From positions 216,177 to 280,176 of the forward strand of contig NZ_JBMNPX010000003.1 of the NCBI RefSeq assembly GCF_050943825.1: 64,000 bases of DNA, in the 5' to 3' direction. This document shows, in pieces, positions 41,576 through 49,982 of this stretch. This DNA comes from Pseudoflavonifractor sp050943825. GTDB taxonomy: Bacteria > Bacillota > Clostridia > Oscillospirales > Oscillospiraceae. The notes under the pieces were generated by a model. That model did no database searches. It was not told the DNA's origin and was given only the letters and a program-made list of their open reading frames with translations. Position numbers and translations under genes: made by a program. Numbering within the stretch: position 1 is the first letter of the stretch; each line of letters opens with the position of its first letter.

Positions 41576-42298
41576 TTACAGAACCTTGGACAGGAACTCG
41601 ATGGTACGGGGCTCCTTGGGGTTGGCAAAGAAGGCGTGGGGCTCATTCTGCTCCAGAATGTGGCCGCCGTCCATAAACAGCACCCGGCTGCCCACCTCAC
41701 GGGCAAAGCCCATCTCGTGGGTGACCACCACCATGGTCATGCCCTCGTCGGCCAGCTCCTTCATGACGTCCAGCACCTCGCCCACCATCTCAGGGTCCAG
41801 GGCGGAGGTGGGCTCGTCAAAGAGCATCACCTTGGGCTTCATAGCCAGGGCGCGGACAATGGCGATACGCTGCTTCTGGCCGCCGGAGAGCTGGGCAGGA
41901 TAGGACTCGGCCCGGTCTTTCAGGCCCACACGGTCCAGCAGGGTCAGGGCCACCTCGTCGGCCTCCTCCTGGCTCATCAGCTTGGTCTGCACCGGGGCCA
42001 GGGTGATGTTCTTCCGGATGGTCATGTTGGGGAACAGGTTGAAGTGCTGGAACACCATGCCCATCTGACGCCGGACGGCGTTGATGTCGGTCTTTTTGTC
42101 GTTGACCACAGTGCCCTCAAAGATGATTTTACCCTTCGTGGGGGTCTCCAGCAGGTTGAGGCAGCGCAGGAAGGTGGACTTGCCCGAGCCGGAGGGCCCG
42201 ATGATGACCACCTTTTCTCCCTGCTCAATGTGCTCGGAGATATCGTCCAGCACCAGGTGGCTGCCGAAGGATTTACTCAGATGTTCAACGTCTATCAC
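41576..42298 (-). CDS. polar amino-acid ABC transporter ATPase
   Basis: A 240-residue GlnQ/HisP-type ATPase with Walker A GPSGSGKST, the amino-acid-importer block MGMVFQHFNLFPNMT, signature LSGGQKQRIAI, Walker B VMLFDEPTSALD and the H-loop THEM. The start is GTG 42298, ten bases after GGAGG. It overlaps the permease gene by 14 bp. Works with the permease and binding protein encoded upstream on the same strand. Confidence 0.96.
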   Translation of the reverse strand: MIDVEHLSKSFGSHLVLDDISEHIEQGEKVVIIGPSGSGKSTFLRCLNLLETPTKGKIIFEGTVVNDKKTDINAVRRQMGMVFQHFNLFPNMTIRKNITLAPVQTKLMSQEEADEVALTLLDRVGLKDRAESYPAQLSGGQKQRIAIVRALAMKPKVMLFDEPTSALDPEMVGEVLDVMKELADEGMTMVVVTHEMGFAREVGSRVLFMDGGHILEQNEPHAFFANPKEPRTIEFLSKVL

Positions 42299-43013
42299 TT
42301 TCCCGCAGCCTCCTTTCCATGTAGCCGAAGATAATCGAGAGGGTCTTGGTGATTGCGAAGTAGGCCACGGCGATGATGAACAGAGGGGCCGAGGCATCAT
42401 AGGTCAGGCTCTGGATGGAGGAGTAGACCTTGGTCAGGTCCACCAGGGCGATATAGCCCACCACGGCGGTCTCCTTCACCAGTACGATGAACTCGCTGGT
42501 GTATGTAGGCAGGCAGTTCTTGATGGCCTGGGGGAAGATGATGTGCCACATGGTCTGGGCACGGCTCAGACCCAGACTGCGGCCAGCCTCCATCTGTCCC
42601 GGGTCAACTGCGTTGATTCCCGAGCGGTATATCTCAGCCATATATGCCGAAGAGTTGAGACCAAAGGCGATAATAGCCACCAGGGTCTTGTTGTCGGTCA
42701 CATTCAGCAGGACCACGTTGTACATGATCAGCAGCTGAACCACCACAGGAATGCCGCGGATAATGTCGATATACGCAGTGGCCGGCCCCCGGAGAATCCG
42801 GTGCCGGGACAGGCGCATCAGGCACAGCACCATGCCGAACACGGTACTGATGCAGATTGCGCCCAGGGTAATCAGGAGGGTAGTGCCAAGGCCGCCCAGG
42901 TAGAGCCGCCAGCGGTCCTCAAACAGGAACGCCGCATACAGCTTCTCTCCAAAGTCCGCCAGCCCCTGGCCAAAGCCAGTGCTCAGGAACCATGCACCAA
43001 ATGACAGGGTAAT
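42285..43013 (-). CDS. polar amino-acid ABC transporter permease with non-canonical start
   Basis: The conserved HisM/GlnP permease core is clear (LYLGGLGTTLLITLGAI; the EAA loop EAGRSLGLSRAQTMWHIIFP). The only ATG/GTG/TTG start in frame is GTG 42842, which falls inside the first helix and would remove about 55 expected residues. The frame is open up to a TAG at 43028-43026. AGAAAGG (43025-43019) lies five bases before an ATT codon at 43013, giving a family-like N-terminus (ITLSFGAWFLSTGFGQ). I use ATT 43013 as start; CTG 43007 is the alternative. A mutated start codon or a sequencing error are also possible. Confidence 0.8.
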   Translation of the reverse strand: MTLSFGAWFLSTGFGQGLADFGEKLYAAFLFEDRWRLYLGGLGTTLLITLGAICISTVFGMVLCLMRLSRHRILRGPATAYIDIIRGIPVVVQLLIMYNVVLLNVTDNKTLVAIIAFGLNSSAYMAEIYRSGINAVDPGQMEAGRSLGLSRAQTMWHIIFPQAIKNCLPTYTSEFIVLVKETAVVGYIALVDLTKVYSSIQSLTYDASAPLFIIAVAYFAITKTLSIIFGYMERRLRESDRR

Positions 43014-43096
43014 CGCCGCCTTTCTCTAGAGCGCACGGAAGCCTGCGCTCTTTCAGCGCAGGCTGTCCGCGGTATTTCACGTTAACTTTGCAGGAA

Positions 43097-43987
43097 TCAG
43101 GCCTCGGGCTTGAGCACCACGATGGACTGGGTGGCCTCATAGTAGCCGTCGGTGAAGTTGGCGTTCTTCTCCCGCTCCTCGTTGCGGGTCAGGCCGGCGG
43201 CGATGAAGTCAATCCGGCCGGACTGCAGGGCAGGAATCAGAGCGTCGAAGTCCATGTTCTCGATGGTGACCTCATAGCCCATCTCAGCGCAGAGGTACTT
43301 GACGAAGTCCACGTCGAAGCCGGTGGGAGTACCGTCGCTGGTCAGGTACTCGAAGGGCTCGAACTCGCAGTTGGTGCCCATGACCAGAGTGCCCTTGGGG
43401 TTCTCAACGGGCTTGAGCTCGGGCAGGGTGGCGTCCTCTTCCTTGGAGATGTACTTGGCAACCAGAGCGTCAAAGGTGCCGTTCTCCTTCAGGGTAGCCA
43501 TAGCGGTGTTGAACTCCTCAGCCAGAGCGGCGCCCTCGTCGTTCTTCTGGGTGGCGATGGCGTAGGTCTCGCTCTCCTCGCTGGCGGGGAAGTCCAGAAT
43601 CATCAGCTTGTCGGGGTTGGCGTTCACCAGAGCCTGGGCGGGGTTGGAGTCAATCACAACGCAGTCCACACGGCCGTTCATCAGCTCCATGGCGCAGGCG
43701 GTAGCGGCCTTGAAGGCGCTGATTTGGGTGCCCTCGATAGCGGAGGCCACGTCGTTGCCGGTGGTGCCCTCCTGAACGGCGATCTTGGCGCCCTTCAGGT
43801 CATCCACGGAGGTCCAGGCGGCGGGGCCGGTGACCTCGGCGGTCAGGCTCTCAGTGGGAGCGGTGCTGCCGGAGGGAGCGGGGCTGTTGGTGTCGCCGCC
43901 GGTGGTATCGCTGCCGCAGCCGGCCAGCAGGGAAAGGCTCATACCCGCGGCAAGAGCAAATGCAAGAACTTTCTTCCACGTCTTCAT
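43097..43987 (-). CDS. polar amino-acid ABC transporter substrate-binding lipoprotein
   Basis: A 296-residue SBP_bac_3 protein. The lipoprotein signal is KVLAFALAAGMSLSLLAGC followed by a Ser/Thr/Pro linker. The binding domain contains GTLVMGTNCEFEPFEY and GFDVDFVKYLCAEMGYEV, but with the segments in permuted-looking order: a second-lobe-like half (WTSVDDLKGAKIAVQEGTTG) precedes the first-lobe-like half. ATG 43987 is spaced seven bases from AAGGAGAG. First gene of the importer, ahead of the permease. The substrate is not deducible. Confidence 0.88.
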   Translation of the reverse strand: MKTWKKVLAFALAAGMSLSLLAGCGSDTTGGDTNSPAPSGSTAPTESLTAEVTGPAAWTSVDDLKGAKIAVQEGTTGNDVASAIEGTQISAFKAATACAMELMNGRVDCVVIDSNPAQALVNANPDKLMILDFPASEESETYAIATQKNDEGAALAEEFNTAMATLKENGTFDALVAKYISKEEDATLPELKPVENPKGTLVMGTNCEFEPFEYLTSDGTPTGFDVDFVKYLCAEMGYEVTIENMDFDALIPALQSGRIDFIAAGLTRNEEREKNANFTDGYYEATQSIVVLKPEA

Positions 43988-44236
43988 ATTCATTCTCTCC
44001 TTAATCCACTGGGGATTTTTGATTGACTGGATTATACACCATATGCAGGGATAATGCAAGCATTTTTTGAATTTTTTTCAGAAAGATTCCGAATATGATG
44101 AATGAATATTCATTTTAAGGCAGATTGAACAGAGACAGCAGAAAAAAGACACCGGCTCTTGTGCGACTGGCCGGAAGAAAAGGACATCCGGAGACGGCAG
44201 GATATGAATAGCTATGCAGCCCGGCAGCGCGGCAGA

Positions 44237-44270
44237 GGAAAAAAGAGGGCCGGTCTTGCGACCGGCCCTC
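44237..44270 (-). terminator. terminator of oppA
   Basis: GAGGGCCGGTC / GACCGGCCCTC; on the minus strand it is followed by six T. Confidence 0.9.
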
Positions 44271-44283
44271 TGGAAGGCTGAGA

Positions 44284-46032
44284 TTAGCCCTGAGTGCAGT
44301 TGTAGAACAGGAAGTTGCCCAGCGGGGTGTAGAACATGCCGTGGACGTTGTCGGAGACCATATAGGGGTTGGAGTAGTAGTACAGAGGAGCAACGGCGCA
44401 GTCAGTCTCGATGAGGAGCTTCTCGGCCTCATGCATCAGCTCCATACGGCCAGCGGCGTCAGAGTCGGACAGCACGGTCTTCATCATCTCGTCGTAAGCG
44501 GGGTTGGAGTAGTGAGCATCGTTGTTGCCGTTGTCGGTCATGAACATATCCAGGAAGGACACGGGGTCGTTGTAGTCAGCAATCCAGCCGTTGCGGCAGA
44601 TGCTGTAATCGCCCTTGGAACGGGTCTCCAGGAACACGTTCCAGTCCTGGTTGTTCAGGGTCACGTTGACGCCCAGGACCTCTTTCCACATCTGCTGGAG
44701 AGCCTCGGCGATGGCGCCGTGCTTCTCATCGGTGTTGTAGAGGTAGGTCACCTCGGGGAAGCCCTCGCCGTTCTCATAGCCGGCCTCGGCCAGGAGCTGA
44801 CGGGCCTTCTCGCAGTTGGCCTCGTAGTCGGCAGGATCAACGCTGTAATAGTCGCCGCCCACCTCGCGGAAGGTAGGACCATCGGTGCCCTCGGCGTCAA
44901 CGACGTTCTCGGGGACCCAAGCGCCGGCGGGAATCTCACCAGCCTGGGTGACGTTCTCCACCAGGAAGTTACGGTCGATGGCCAGAGAGAAAGCCTGACG
45001 GATGCGGACGTCGTTGAAGGGCTCCTTCTGGTTGTTGAAGCAGGCATAGTAGGTGCCCAGGTAGTCGCCGGGGATCAGAGTGCCCTCAACCAGCAGGGTA
45101 GCAACCTCGTCGGTGGGGGGATTCTGCATCACGTCCAGAGCGCCGCTCTGGAAGGCGGTCAGCATGGAGTTGGCGTTGTCCATCAGCTTGAAGGTCAGAG
45201 TGTCCAGCTCGATGTCGGCAGCGCCGTAGTACTTGTCGTTCTTGGCCATGACGATCTCAGCGTCGTGGGTCCAGGACTGCAGCTTGAAGGGGCCGTTGGA
45301 CACATAGGTGTCGGGGCTCTGAGTCCAGGTGGCGTTGCCCTCAACCACGTCCTCACGCAGAGGCATGGTGTTGGGGAAGGCGCAGATGTCCAGGAAGTAG
45401 GGGCAGTCATAGGTCAGGTGAACGGCGAAGGTCTTGTCGTCCACGGCCTCAACGCCCAGCTCGGACTTGTCCTTCTCGCCGGCGATGATCTCGTTGGCGT
45501 TCACAACCATGGCGATGATGGTGGAGTAGGGGGAAGCAGTGGCGGGATCCACCAGACGGCGCCAGGAGTAGACGAAGTCGTTGGCGGTCACAGGCTGGCC
45601 GTCAGACCAGTAGATGTCGTCACGCAGGGTGAAGGTGTAGGTAAAGGTGCCGTCGCCGTTGTCAGTGACCTCGGGCTCGGCGGCAGCCTGACCGGGAACC
45701 AGCACAGCGGTAGCGCCGTTGCGGCCATCGCCGGAGGGATCGCTGTCAGTATACTTGTACAGGCCCTCGAAGAGGTGGCTGATCATGATGTTGCCGTCCA
45801 CGGTGCGGTTGAGGCCGGGATCCATGGTCTCGGGCTCAGAAGCAAAGCAGACGTTCAGGTTAAAGGTGTCGCCGGTGGACTGGCTGGGCTCAGTGGTCTG
45901 GCTGGGCTCAGTGGAGCCAGAGGGGGCGGGGGTGTTCTGGCCGCCGGTCTCATTGTTGCCGCAGGCCGCCAGAAGGCTGACGGACATGGTGCCGGCAAGA
46001 AGCAGAGACAGAAGCTTCTTCCAATTCTTCAT
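44284..46032 (-). CDS. oppA: oligopeptide ABC transporter substrate-binding lipoprotein
   Basis: A 582-residue SBP_bac_5 protein with lipobox LLAAC, a Gly/Ser/Thr/Pro linker with a TEPSQ repeat, and family blocks FNLNVCFASEPETMDPGLNR, GTFTYTFTLRDDIYWSDGQP and IRQAFSLAIDRNFLV. It closely fits OppA of the Firmicutes and captures peptides outside the cell for OppBCDF. GGGAGG lies seven bases before ATG 46032. It has its own promoter (46202-46230), allowing higher expression than the membrane and ATPase genes. Confidence 0.94.
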   Translation of the reverse strand: MKNWKKLLSLLLAGTMSVSLLAACGNNETGGQNTPAPSGSTEPSQTTEPSQSTGDTFNLNVCFASEPETMDPGLNRTVDGNIMISHLFEGLYKYTDSDPSGDGRNGATAVLVPGQAAAEPEVTDNGDGTFTYTFTLRDDIYWSDGQPVTANDFVYSWRRLVDPATASPYSTIIAMVVNANEIIAGEKDKSELGVEAVDDKTFAVHLTYDCPYFLDICAFPNTMPLREDVVEGNATWTQSPDTYVSNGPFKLQSWTHDAEIVMAKNDKYYGAADIELDTLTFKLMDNANSMLTAFQSGALDVMQNPPTDEVATLLVEGTLIPGDYLGTYYACFNNQKEPFNDVRIRQAFSLAIDRNFLVENVTQAGEIPAGAWVPENVVDAEGTDGPTFREVGGDYYSVDPADYEANCEKARQLLAEAGYENGEGFPEVTYLYNTDEKHGAIAEALQQMWKEVLGVNVTLNNQDWNVFLETRSKGDYSICRNGWIADYNDPVSFLDMFMTDNGNNDAHYSNPAYDEMMKTVLSDSDAAGRMELMHEAEKLLIETDCAVAPLYYYSNPYMVSDNVHGMFYTPLGNFLFYNCTQG

Positions 46033-46123
46033 TCTAAAACCTCCCATTTGTCTTTGTATCGTTACGCCGGTTGGCGTGATACACAGCGAGCGGTGCGCCG
46101 GTTCATTTCCCTGGGGAAATGAG

Positions 46124-46146
46124 GAAACCCGCACGGCGGGTTTCCA
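46124..46146 (-). other. hairpin in the oppA 5' leader
   Basis: GGAAACCCGC / GCGGGTTTCC is a perfect 10-bp stem in the untranslated leader of oppA, with a smaller TTTCCC/GGGAAA-type pair beside it. It may stabilise the transcript. Confidence 0.5.
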
Positions 46147-46201
46147 ACCAGGTGCTGAAGAACAACATTTGTCCATGTCAGGACAACATGGTGTTTGAGC
46201 C

Positions 46202-46230
46202 ATTATACCACGGCTCTTTCCCCATGTAAA
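46202..46230 (-). promoter_or_regulatory. promoter of oppA
   Basis: Minus strand TTTACA (46230-46225), 17-bp spacer, TATAAT (46207-46202), also with TGG before the -10. Confidence 0.85.
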
Positions 46231-46264
46231 GCGATTTGTTGCAAAAGTGTTAAATCTTAAGTTC

Positions 46265-46294
46265 GCGCCTCTCTGCGGTCGGGCAGAGAGGCGC
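46265..46294 (-). terminator. hairpin at the end of the oppBCDF transcript
   Basis: GCGCCTCTCTGC / GCAGAGAGGCGC with a short loop but no T-tract, so termination may be weak or factor-assisted. Confidence 0.5.
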
Positions 46295-46321
46295 ACATAG
46301 AGAGCGTAATAAACGGCCCCA

Positions 46322-46363
46322 TCAGCCCAGCAGGTGGCAGGCAGCCCAGTGGCCAGGCGCATG
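46322..46363 (-). repeat. duplicate of the last 14 codons of oppF
   Basis: It matches 46517-46558 at 39 of 42 positions. Both copies encode HAPGHWAACHLLG and a stop. The differences are CCC/CCT, CAT/CAC and TAA/TGA, all silent. Not a gene here. With 46364-46516 it repeats the arrangement seen after ileS. Confidence 0.85.
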
Positions 46364-46516
46364 AACCCAGCCAGCCTTTGGCTGACCAGGGACCCATATT
46401 TTTATCTGCACGGGCGGAGTGAATCCGCCCGGCATCAAGGTTTTGCCGCTGAGGGGCAAAACGCTTGTACGCCGCAGTGCGGCGGCTCGCTTACGCTCGC
46501 AGGAGCATGCGCCCCG
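46364..46516 (-). repeat. structured intergenic element, copy 2 (gene-tail-associated)
   Basis: A 153-bp block directly after the oppF stop, in the same sense as the gene. In gene sense it holds CGCCGCA/TGCGGCG, CAAG-c-GTTTTGCC/GGCAAAAC-CTTG, CGGGCGGA-TTCAC-TCCGCCCG, the word GCAGATAAAAATATGGGTCCC trimmed to its core GCAGAT...GGGTCCC, and CAGCC-AAA-GGCTG. Order, loop TTCAC and linkers match copy 1 at 6285-6436, while stem bases differ in a compensated way. No coding potential. Confidence 0.75.
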
Positions 46517-47551
46517 TTAGCCCAGCAGATGGCAGGCAGCCCAGTGGCCGGGCGCATGCTCCTTGAACTCGGGGGCAGCCTCCTTGCACTTGTCGGTGGC
46601 GTAGGGACAGCGGGTGTGGAACCGGCAGCCTCTGGGCGGATTCATGGGAGAGGGAATATCACCCTCCAGCACGATACGCTGACGCTGGCGGCTCACCTCC
46701 GGGTCGGGCACCGGCACGGCGGAGAGCAGGGTCTTGGTGTAGGGATGGATGGGGTTCTTGTTCAGCTCATAGCTGTCGGCCAGCTCCACCAGGCTGCCCA
46801 GGTACATGACGCCGATGCGGTTGGAGATGTGCCGCACCACGGACAGGTCGTGGGCAATGAACAGGTAGGTCAGGCCCAGGTCGGCCTGCATATCCTCCAG
46901 CATATTGACCACCTGGGACTGGATGGACACGTCCAGAGCGGAGATGGGCTCGTCACAGACAATGAATTCGGGCTTCACAGCCAGAGCACGGGCGATACCC
47001 ACGCGCTGCTGCTGGCCGCCGGAGAACTCATGGGGATACCGGTTGGCATGCTCGGTGTTCAGGCCAACCATGCCCAGCAGCTCCTTGATGCGGTCGGTCC
47101 GCTCCTGCTTGCTGGAGTAGAGCTTGTGGATATCCAGAGCCTCACCAATGATCTCGCCCACGGTCATACGGGGGTCCAGAGAGGCAGAGGGATCCTGGAA
47201 AATAATCTGCATCTTGCGGCGGTAGGGCAGCATGTTGGCCTGATGGTACTTGGGCACCTTGGTATGGATGCTGTTGCCCTTCTCGTCCTTGGGCCAGGGG
47301 TCCTGACCCTCAAAAATGGTCTCGCCATTGTAGATGATCTTGCCGGAGGTGGGGGTGTAGAGCTGCAGAATGGTACGGCCCAGGGTGGTCTTACCGCAGC
47401 CGGACTCGCCCACCAGGCCCAGGGTCTCGCCCCGGCGGATGAAGAGGGACACGTCCTCCACAGCCTGCACGCCGGGACCCTTTACGCCCTTGACGCGGAA
47501 ATACTTTTTCAGGTGGTCGACCTGAACGAGGATATCATTTTTCTCACTCAT
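46517..47551 (-). CDS. oppF: oligopeptide ABC transporter ATPase OppF
   Basis: A 344-residue ATPase with Walker A GESGCGKTT, signature FSGGQQQRVGIARAL, Walker B FIVCDEPISALD and the Opp-type C-terminal cluster of cysteines GCRFHTRCPYATDKC that ligates Fe-S in related proteins. ATG 47551 follows AAGGAGGTG. Five bases separate it from oppD. Its last 14 codons are duplicated 153 bp downstream beyond the structured element. Confidence 0.95.
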   Translation of the reverse strand: MSEKNDILVQVDHLKKYFRVKGVKGPGVQAVEDVSLFIRRGETLGLVGESGCGKTTLGRTILQLYTPTSGKIIYNGETIFEGQDPWPKDEKGNSIHTKVPKYHQANMLPYRRKMQIIFQDPSASLDPRMTVGEIIGEALDIHKLYSSKQERTDRIKELLGMVGLNTEHANRYPHEFSGGQQQRVGIARALAVKPEFIVCDEPISALDVSIQSQVVNMLEDMQADLGLTYLFIAHDLSVVRHISNRIGVMYLGSLVELADSYELNKNPIHPYTKTLLSAVPVPDPEVSRQRQRIVLEGDIPSPMNPPRGCRFHTRCPYATDKCKEAAPEFKEHAPGHWAACHLLG

Positions 47552-47555
47552 GGCC

Positions 47556-48632
47556 TCACACCTCCTTGTTCTCGGTCTGGCCGTCCTGCTTCTGGGCGGC
47601 CATCTGCTCCTGTACCCGCAGCCAGCAGGCGGAACGGTGACCCTCACCCAGCTGGGTGTAGGGGGGCATCTTCTGCAGGCAGATCTTCATGGCGTGCTCA
47701 CACCGGGGGGCGAAGGGGCAGCCCTCGGGGGGATTGAGCATGTCAACAGGGGTACCCTCGATGGGGATCAGGCGCTCATAGCTCTCGGCGTCCACACGGG
47801 GCATGGAACGCAGCAGGCCCACAGTGTAGGGGTGGCCGGGCTTGTAGAAGATATCGTCCACAGGGCCCTGCTCCACAATCTTGCCGGCGTACATGACGGA
47901 GACCTTGTCGCAGATCTCGGCCACAACACCCAGGTTGTGGGTGATGAAGATAATGCCCATGTGGGTCTTTTTCTGGAGGGACTTCATCAGCTCCAGGATC
48001 TGGGCCTGGATGGTCACGTCCAGAGCGGTGGTGGGCTCATCGGCGATGAGCAGCTTGGGATGGCAGATAAGGCCCATGGCGATCATGACGCGCTGGCGCA
48101 TACCGCCGGAGAACTCGTGGGGATACTGCTTCATCCGCTTCTGCACGTTGTTGATGCCCACCAGCTCCAGCATCTCCATGGCGCGCTTGGCAGCGTCCTG
48201 AGTGGAGATGGACTTGTCGTGGGCCTTGAGGGCCTCAATGAGCTGGTTGCCTACGGTGTAGACCGGGTTCAGGCAGGTCATGGGGTTCTGGAAGATCATA
48301 GAGACCTCGCTGCCCCGGAAGGAGGTCATCTCCTGCTTGTTGAAGGAGAGCACGTCCCGACCCTCAAAGGTGATGGAGCCGCCGATGACCTTACCGGGGG
48401 ACTGGAGCAGGCCCATGATGGCGTAGGCCTCCTGGCTCTTGCCGGAGCCGGATTCGCCCACGATGCCCATAACCTCGTCGTAATTCAGGTCGTAGCTGAC
48501 GCCGCTGACGGCCTTGACCTCGCCGGCGGGCGTGAAGAAGGAGACCCGGAGATCCTTGACTTCCAGCAGCTTTTCGCCGGTCTTGTGGCTCTGCACATCC
48601 TGCACAGCCTGATTGTCCTTGTTCTGATCCAT
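47556..48632 (-). CDS. oppD: oligopeptide ABC transporter ATPase OppD
   Basis: A 358-residue ATPase: Walker A GESGSGKSQEAY, Q-loop region SMIFQNPMTCLNPVYTVG, signature FSGGMRQRVMIAMGL, Walker B LLIADEPTTALD and a C-terminal Cys cluster GCPFAPRCEHAMKIC. Works as a heterodimer with OppF. Note SQE where most family members have STT/ST after the Walker A lysine: the usual Ser/Thr contacts are Ser then Gln. SD GAGGAG. Confidence 0.95.
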   Translation of the reverse strand: MDQNKDNQAVQDVQSHKTGEKLLEVKDLRVSFFTPAGEVKAVSGVSYDLNYDEVMGIVGESGSGKSQEAYAIMGLLQSPGKVIGGSITFEGRDVLSFNKQEMTSFRGSEVSMIFQNPMTCLNPVYTVGNQLIEALKAHDKSISTQDAAKRAMEMLELVGINNVQKRMKQYPHEFSGGMRQRVMIAMGLICHPKLLIADEPTTALDVTIQAQILELMKSLQKKTHMGIIFITHNLGVVAEICDKVSVMYAGKIVEQGPVDDIFYKPGHPYTVGLLRSMPRVDAESYERLIPIEGTPVDMLNPPEGCPFAPRCEHAMKICLQKMPPYTQLGEGHRSACWLRVQEQMAAQKQDGQTENKEV

Positions 48633-48648
48633 GGTTTCTCCTCCTCTC

Positions 48649-49980
48649 TTACTTCTTCAGCCGGGGATCCAGCGCGTCCCGCAGGCCGTCACCAAAGAGG
48701 TTGAAGGCCAGGATCATCACGCTGATGATCGCCGCGGGAATCACAAGCCGGTAGGGATAGGTGTTGATGCCGCTCAGTGCGTCGGAGCACATGGAACCCA
48801 GACTGGTCAGAGGAGCCAGCACGCCCACGCCCAGGAAGGACATGAAGGACTCGGTGAAGATGGCGGAGGGGATCTGCAGGCAGGTGGTAACCACGATCTG
48901 GCCGATGCAGTTGGGCAGCAGGTGGCGGCGGATGATCCGGCCGCCGGAGGCGCCCAGGGCACGGGCGGCGGTGACATACTCCTGCTTCTTCAGGGTGAGG
49001 ATCTGGCCGCGGATAATACGGCTCATGCTGACCCAGTAGAGAATGGAGAAGGCCACAAACATACCGATCAGGTTGGGACCTACGGTACGCAGGAAGTTTG
49101 CAAAAGTGGAGCCCTGGTTATTGTTGATAAACTCCGTGACATGGGGGCCCACAGCAGTGGCGATGATGAGGATAATCAGCACCTCGGGCAGGGAGTAGAT
49201 GATATCCACGATACGCTGCATCACAGTATCCACCATACCGCCAAAGTAGCCGGAGATGGAGCCGTAGAGGGCGCCGATAACCAGCACGATGAAGGCGGCG
49301 GCCAGGCCGATGACCATGGACACACGGGTGGCGTACATGGTGCGGACCATGATGTCGCGGCCCAGGCTGTCGGTGCCGAACACGTGGGGGAACACGTTCT
49401 CGCCGTCGGCGATGCGCTGGAGCTCACTGGTGGAGTAACCGAAGGGCTGGAGGCCGTAGCCCAGCTCCTTGTAAATCTGGGCCTCGGTCATGCCCTCGAA
49501 CTCGGGGTGAGAGCCGCCGGCCTTGATCTGGGCGCGGATCATGGCCGCGTCCACGCTGGTGAACTTCTCACCCTTGGCCTCGGCCTCCGCCTTGGCGGCG
49601 GCGACAGCCTCATCGGGGTCCTGGACCTGGGTGGCCTCCTTGTAGGCGTTCTGGGCCTCCAGGGAGTAGTGCCAGGGGTAGAGGTTCTCGGAGCCGCGGA
49701 TCTGCTGGTCATAGGTGTAGGGCACCAGCATGGGGCCCACAAAGGCGTAGAGCATGAGGAATATGATGACGAACAGTGCCACCATGGCCACCACGTTGTG
49801 GCGCAGCCGGCGCCAGGCGTCGGCCCAGTAGGACACGCTCTTGCGCTGCTGAATGAAATCCGCTTTTTCATCCTTGTCGGCAGGGGCAAAGTCCGCCGGG
49901 GTCAGGTCGTTCCACTCCAGCATGGAATCCACATTGGGCTGGAGGGAGCCAAAGACAGCTTTTTTCTTCTTGTCTGCCAT
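48649..49980 (-). CDS. oppC: oligopeptide ABC transporter permease OppC with extracytoplasmic insert
   Basis: A 443-residue permease; usual OppC is about 300. The first helix (about 62-82) is followed by roughly 110 extra residues, Ala/Glu-rich (VQDPDEAVAAAKAEAEAKGE), before the conserved HVFGTDSLGRDIMVR. The normal six-helix BPD_transp_1 domain and the EAA loop ARALGASGGRIIRRHLLPN then follow. The insert faces outside and may contact OppA. SD AAAGGAG region; two bases after oppB. Confidence 0.93.
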   Translation of the reverse strand: MADKKKKAVFGSLQPNVDSMLEWNDLTPADFAPADKDEKADFIQQRKSVSYWADAWRRLRHNVVAMVALFVIIFLMLYAFVGPMLVPYTYDQQIRGSENLYPWHYSLEAQNAYKEATQVQDPDEAVAAAKAEAEAKGEKFTSVDAAMIRAQIKAGGSHPEFEGMTEAQIYKELGYGLQPFGYSTSELQRIADGENVFPHVFGTDSLGRDIMVRTMYATRVSMVIGLAAAFIVLVIGALYGSISGYFGGMVDTVMQRIVDIIYSLPEVLIILIIATAVGPHVTEFINNNQGSTFANFLRTVGPNLIGMFVAFSILYWVSMSRIIRGQILTLKKQEYVTAARALGASGGRIIRRHLLPNCIGQIVVTTCLQIPSAIFTESFMSFLGVGVLAPLTSLGSMCSDALSGINTYPYRLVIPAAIISVMILAFNLFGDGLRDALDPRLKK

Positions 49981-49982
49981 TT

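Noticed and set aside
46322..46363. Second oppF gene fragment from a tandem duplication
   Set aside because: Only the last 14 codons are duplicated and the sequence before them is the structured element, not oppF.
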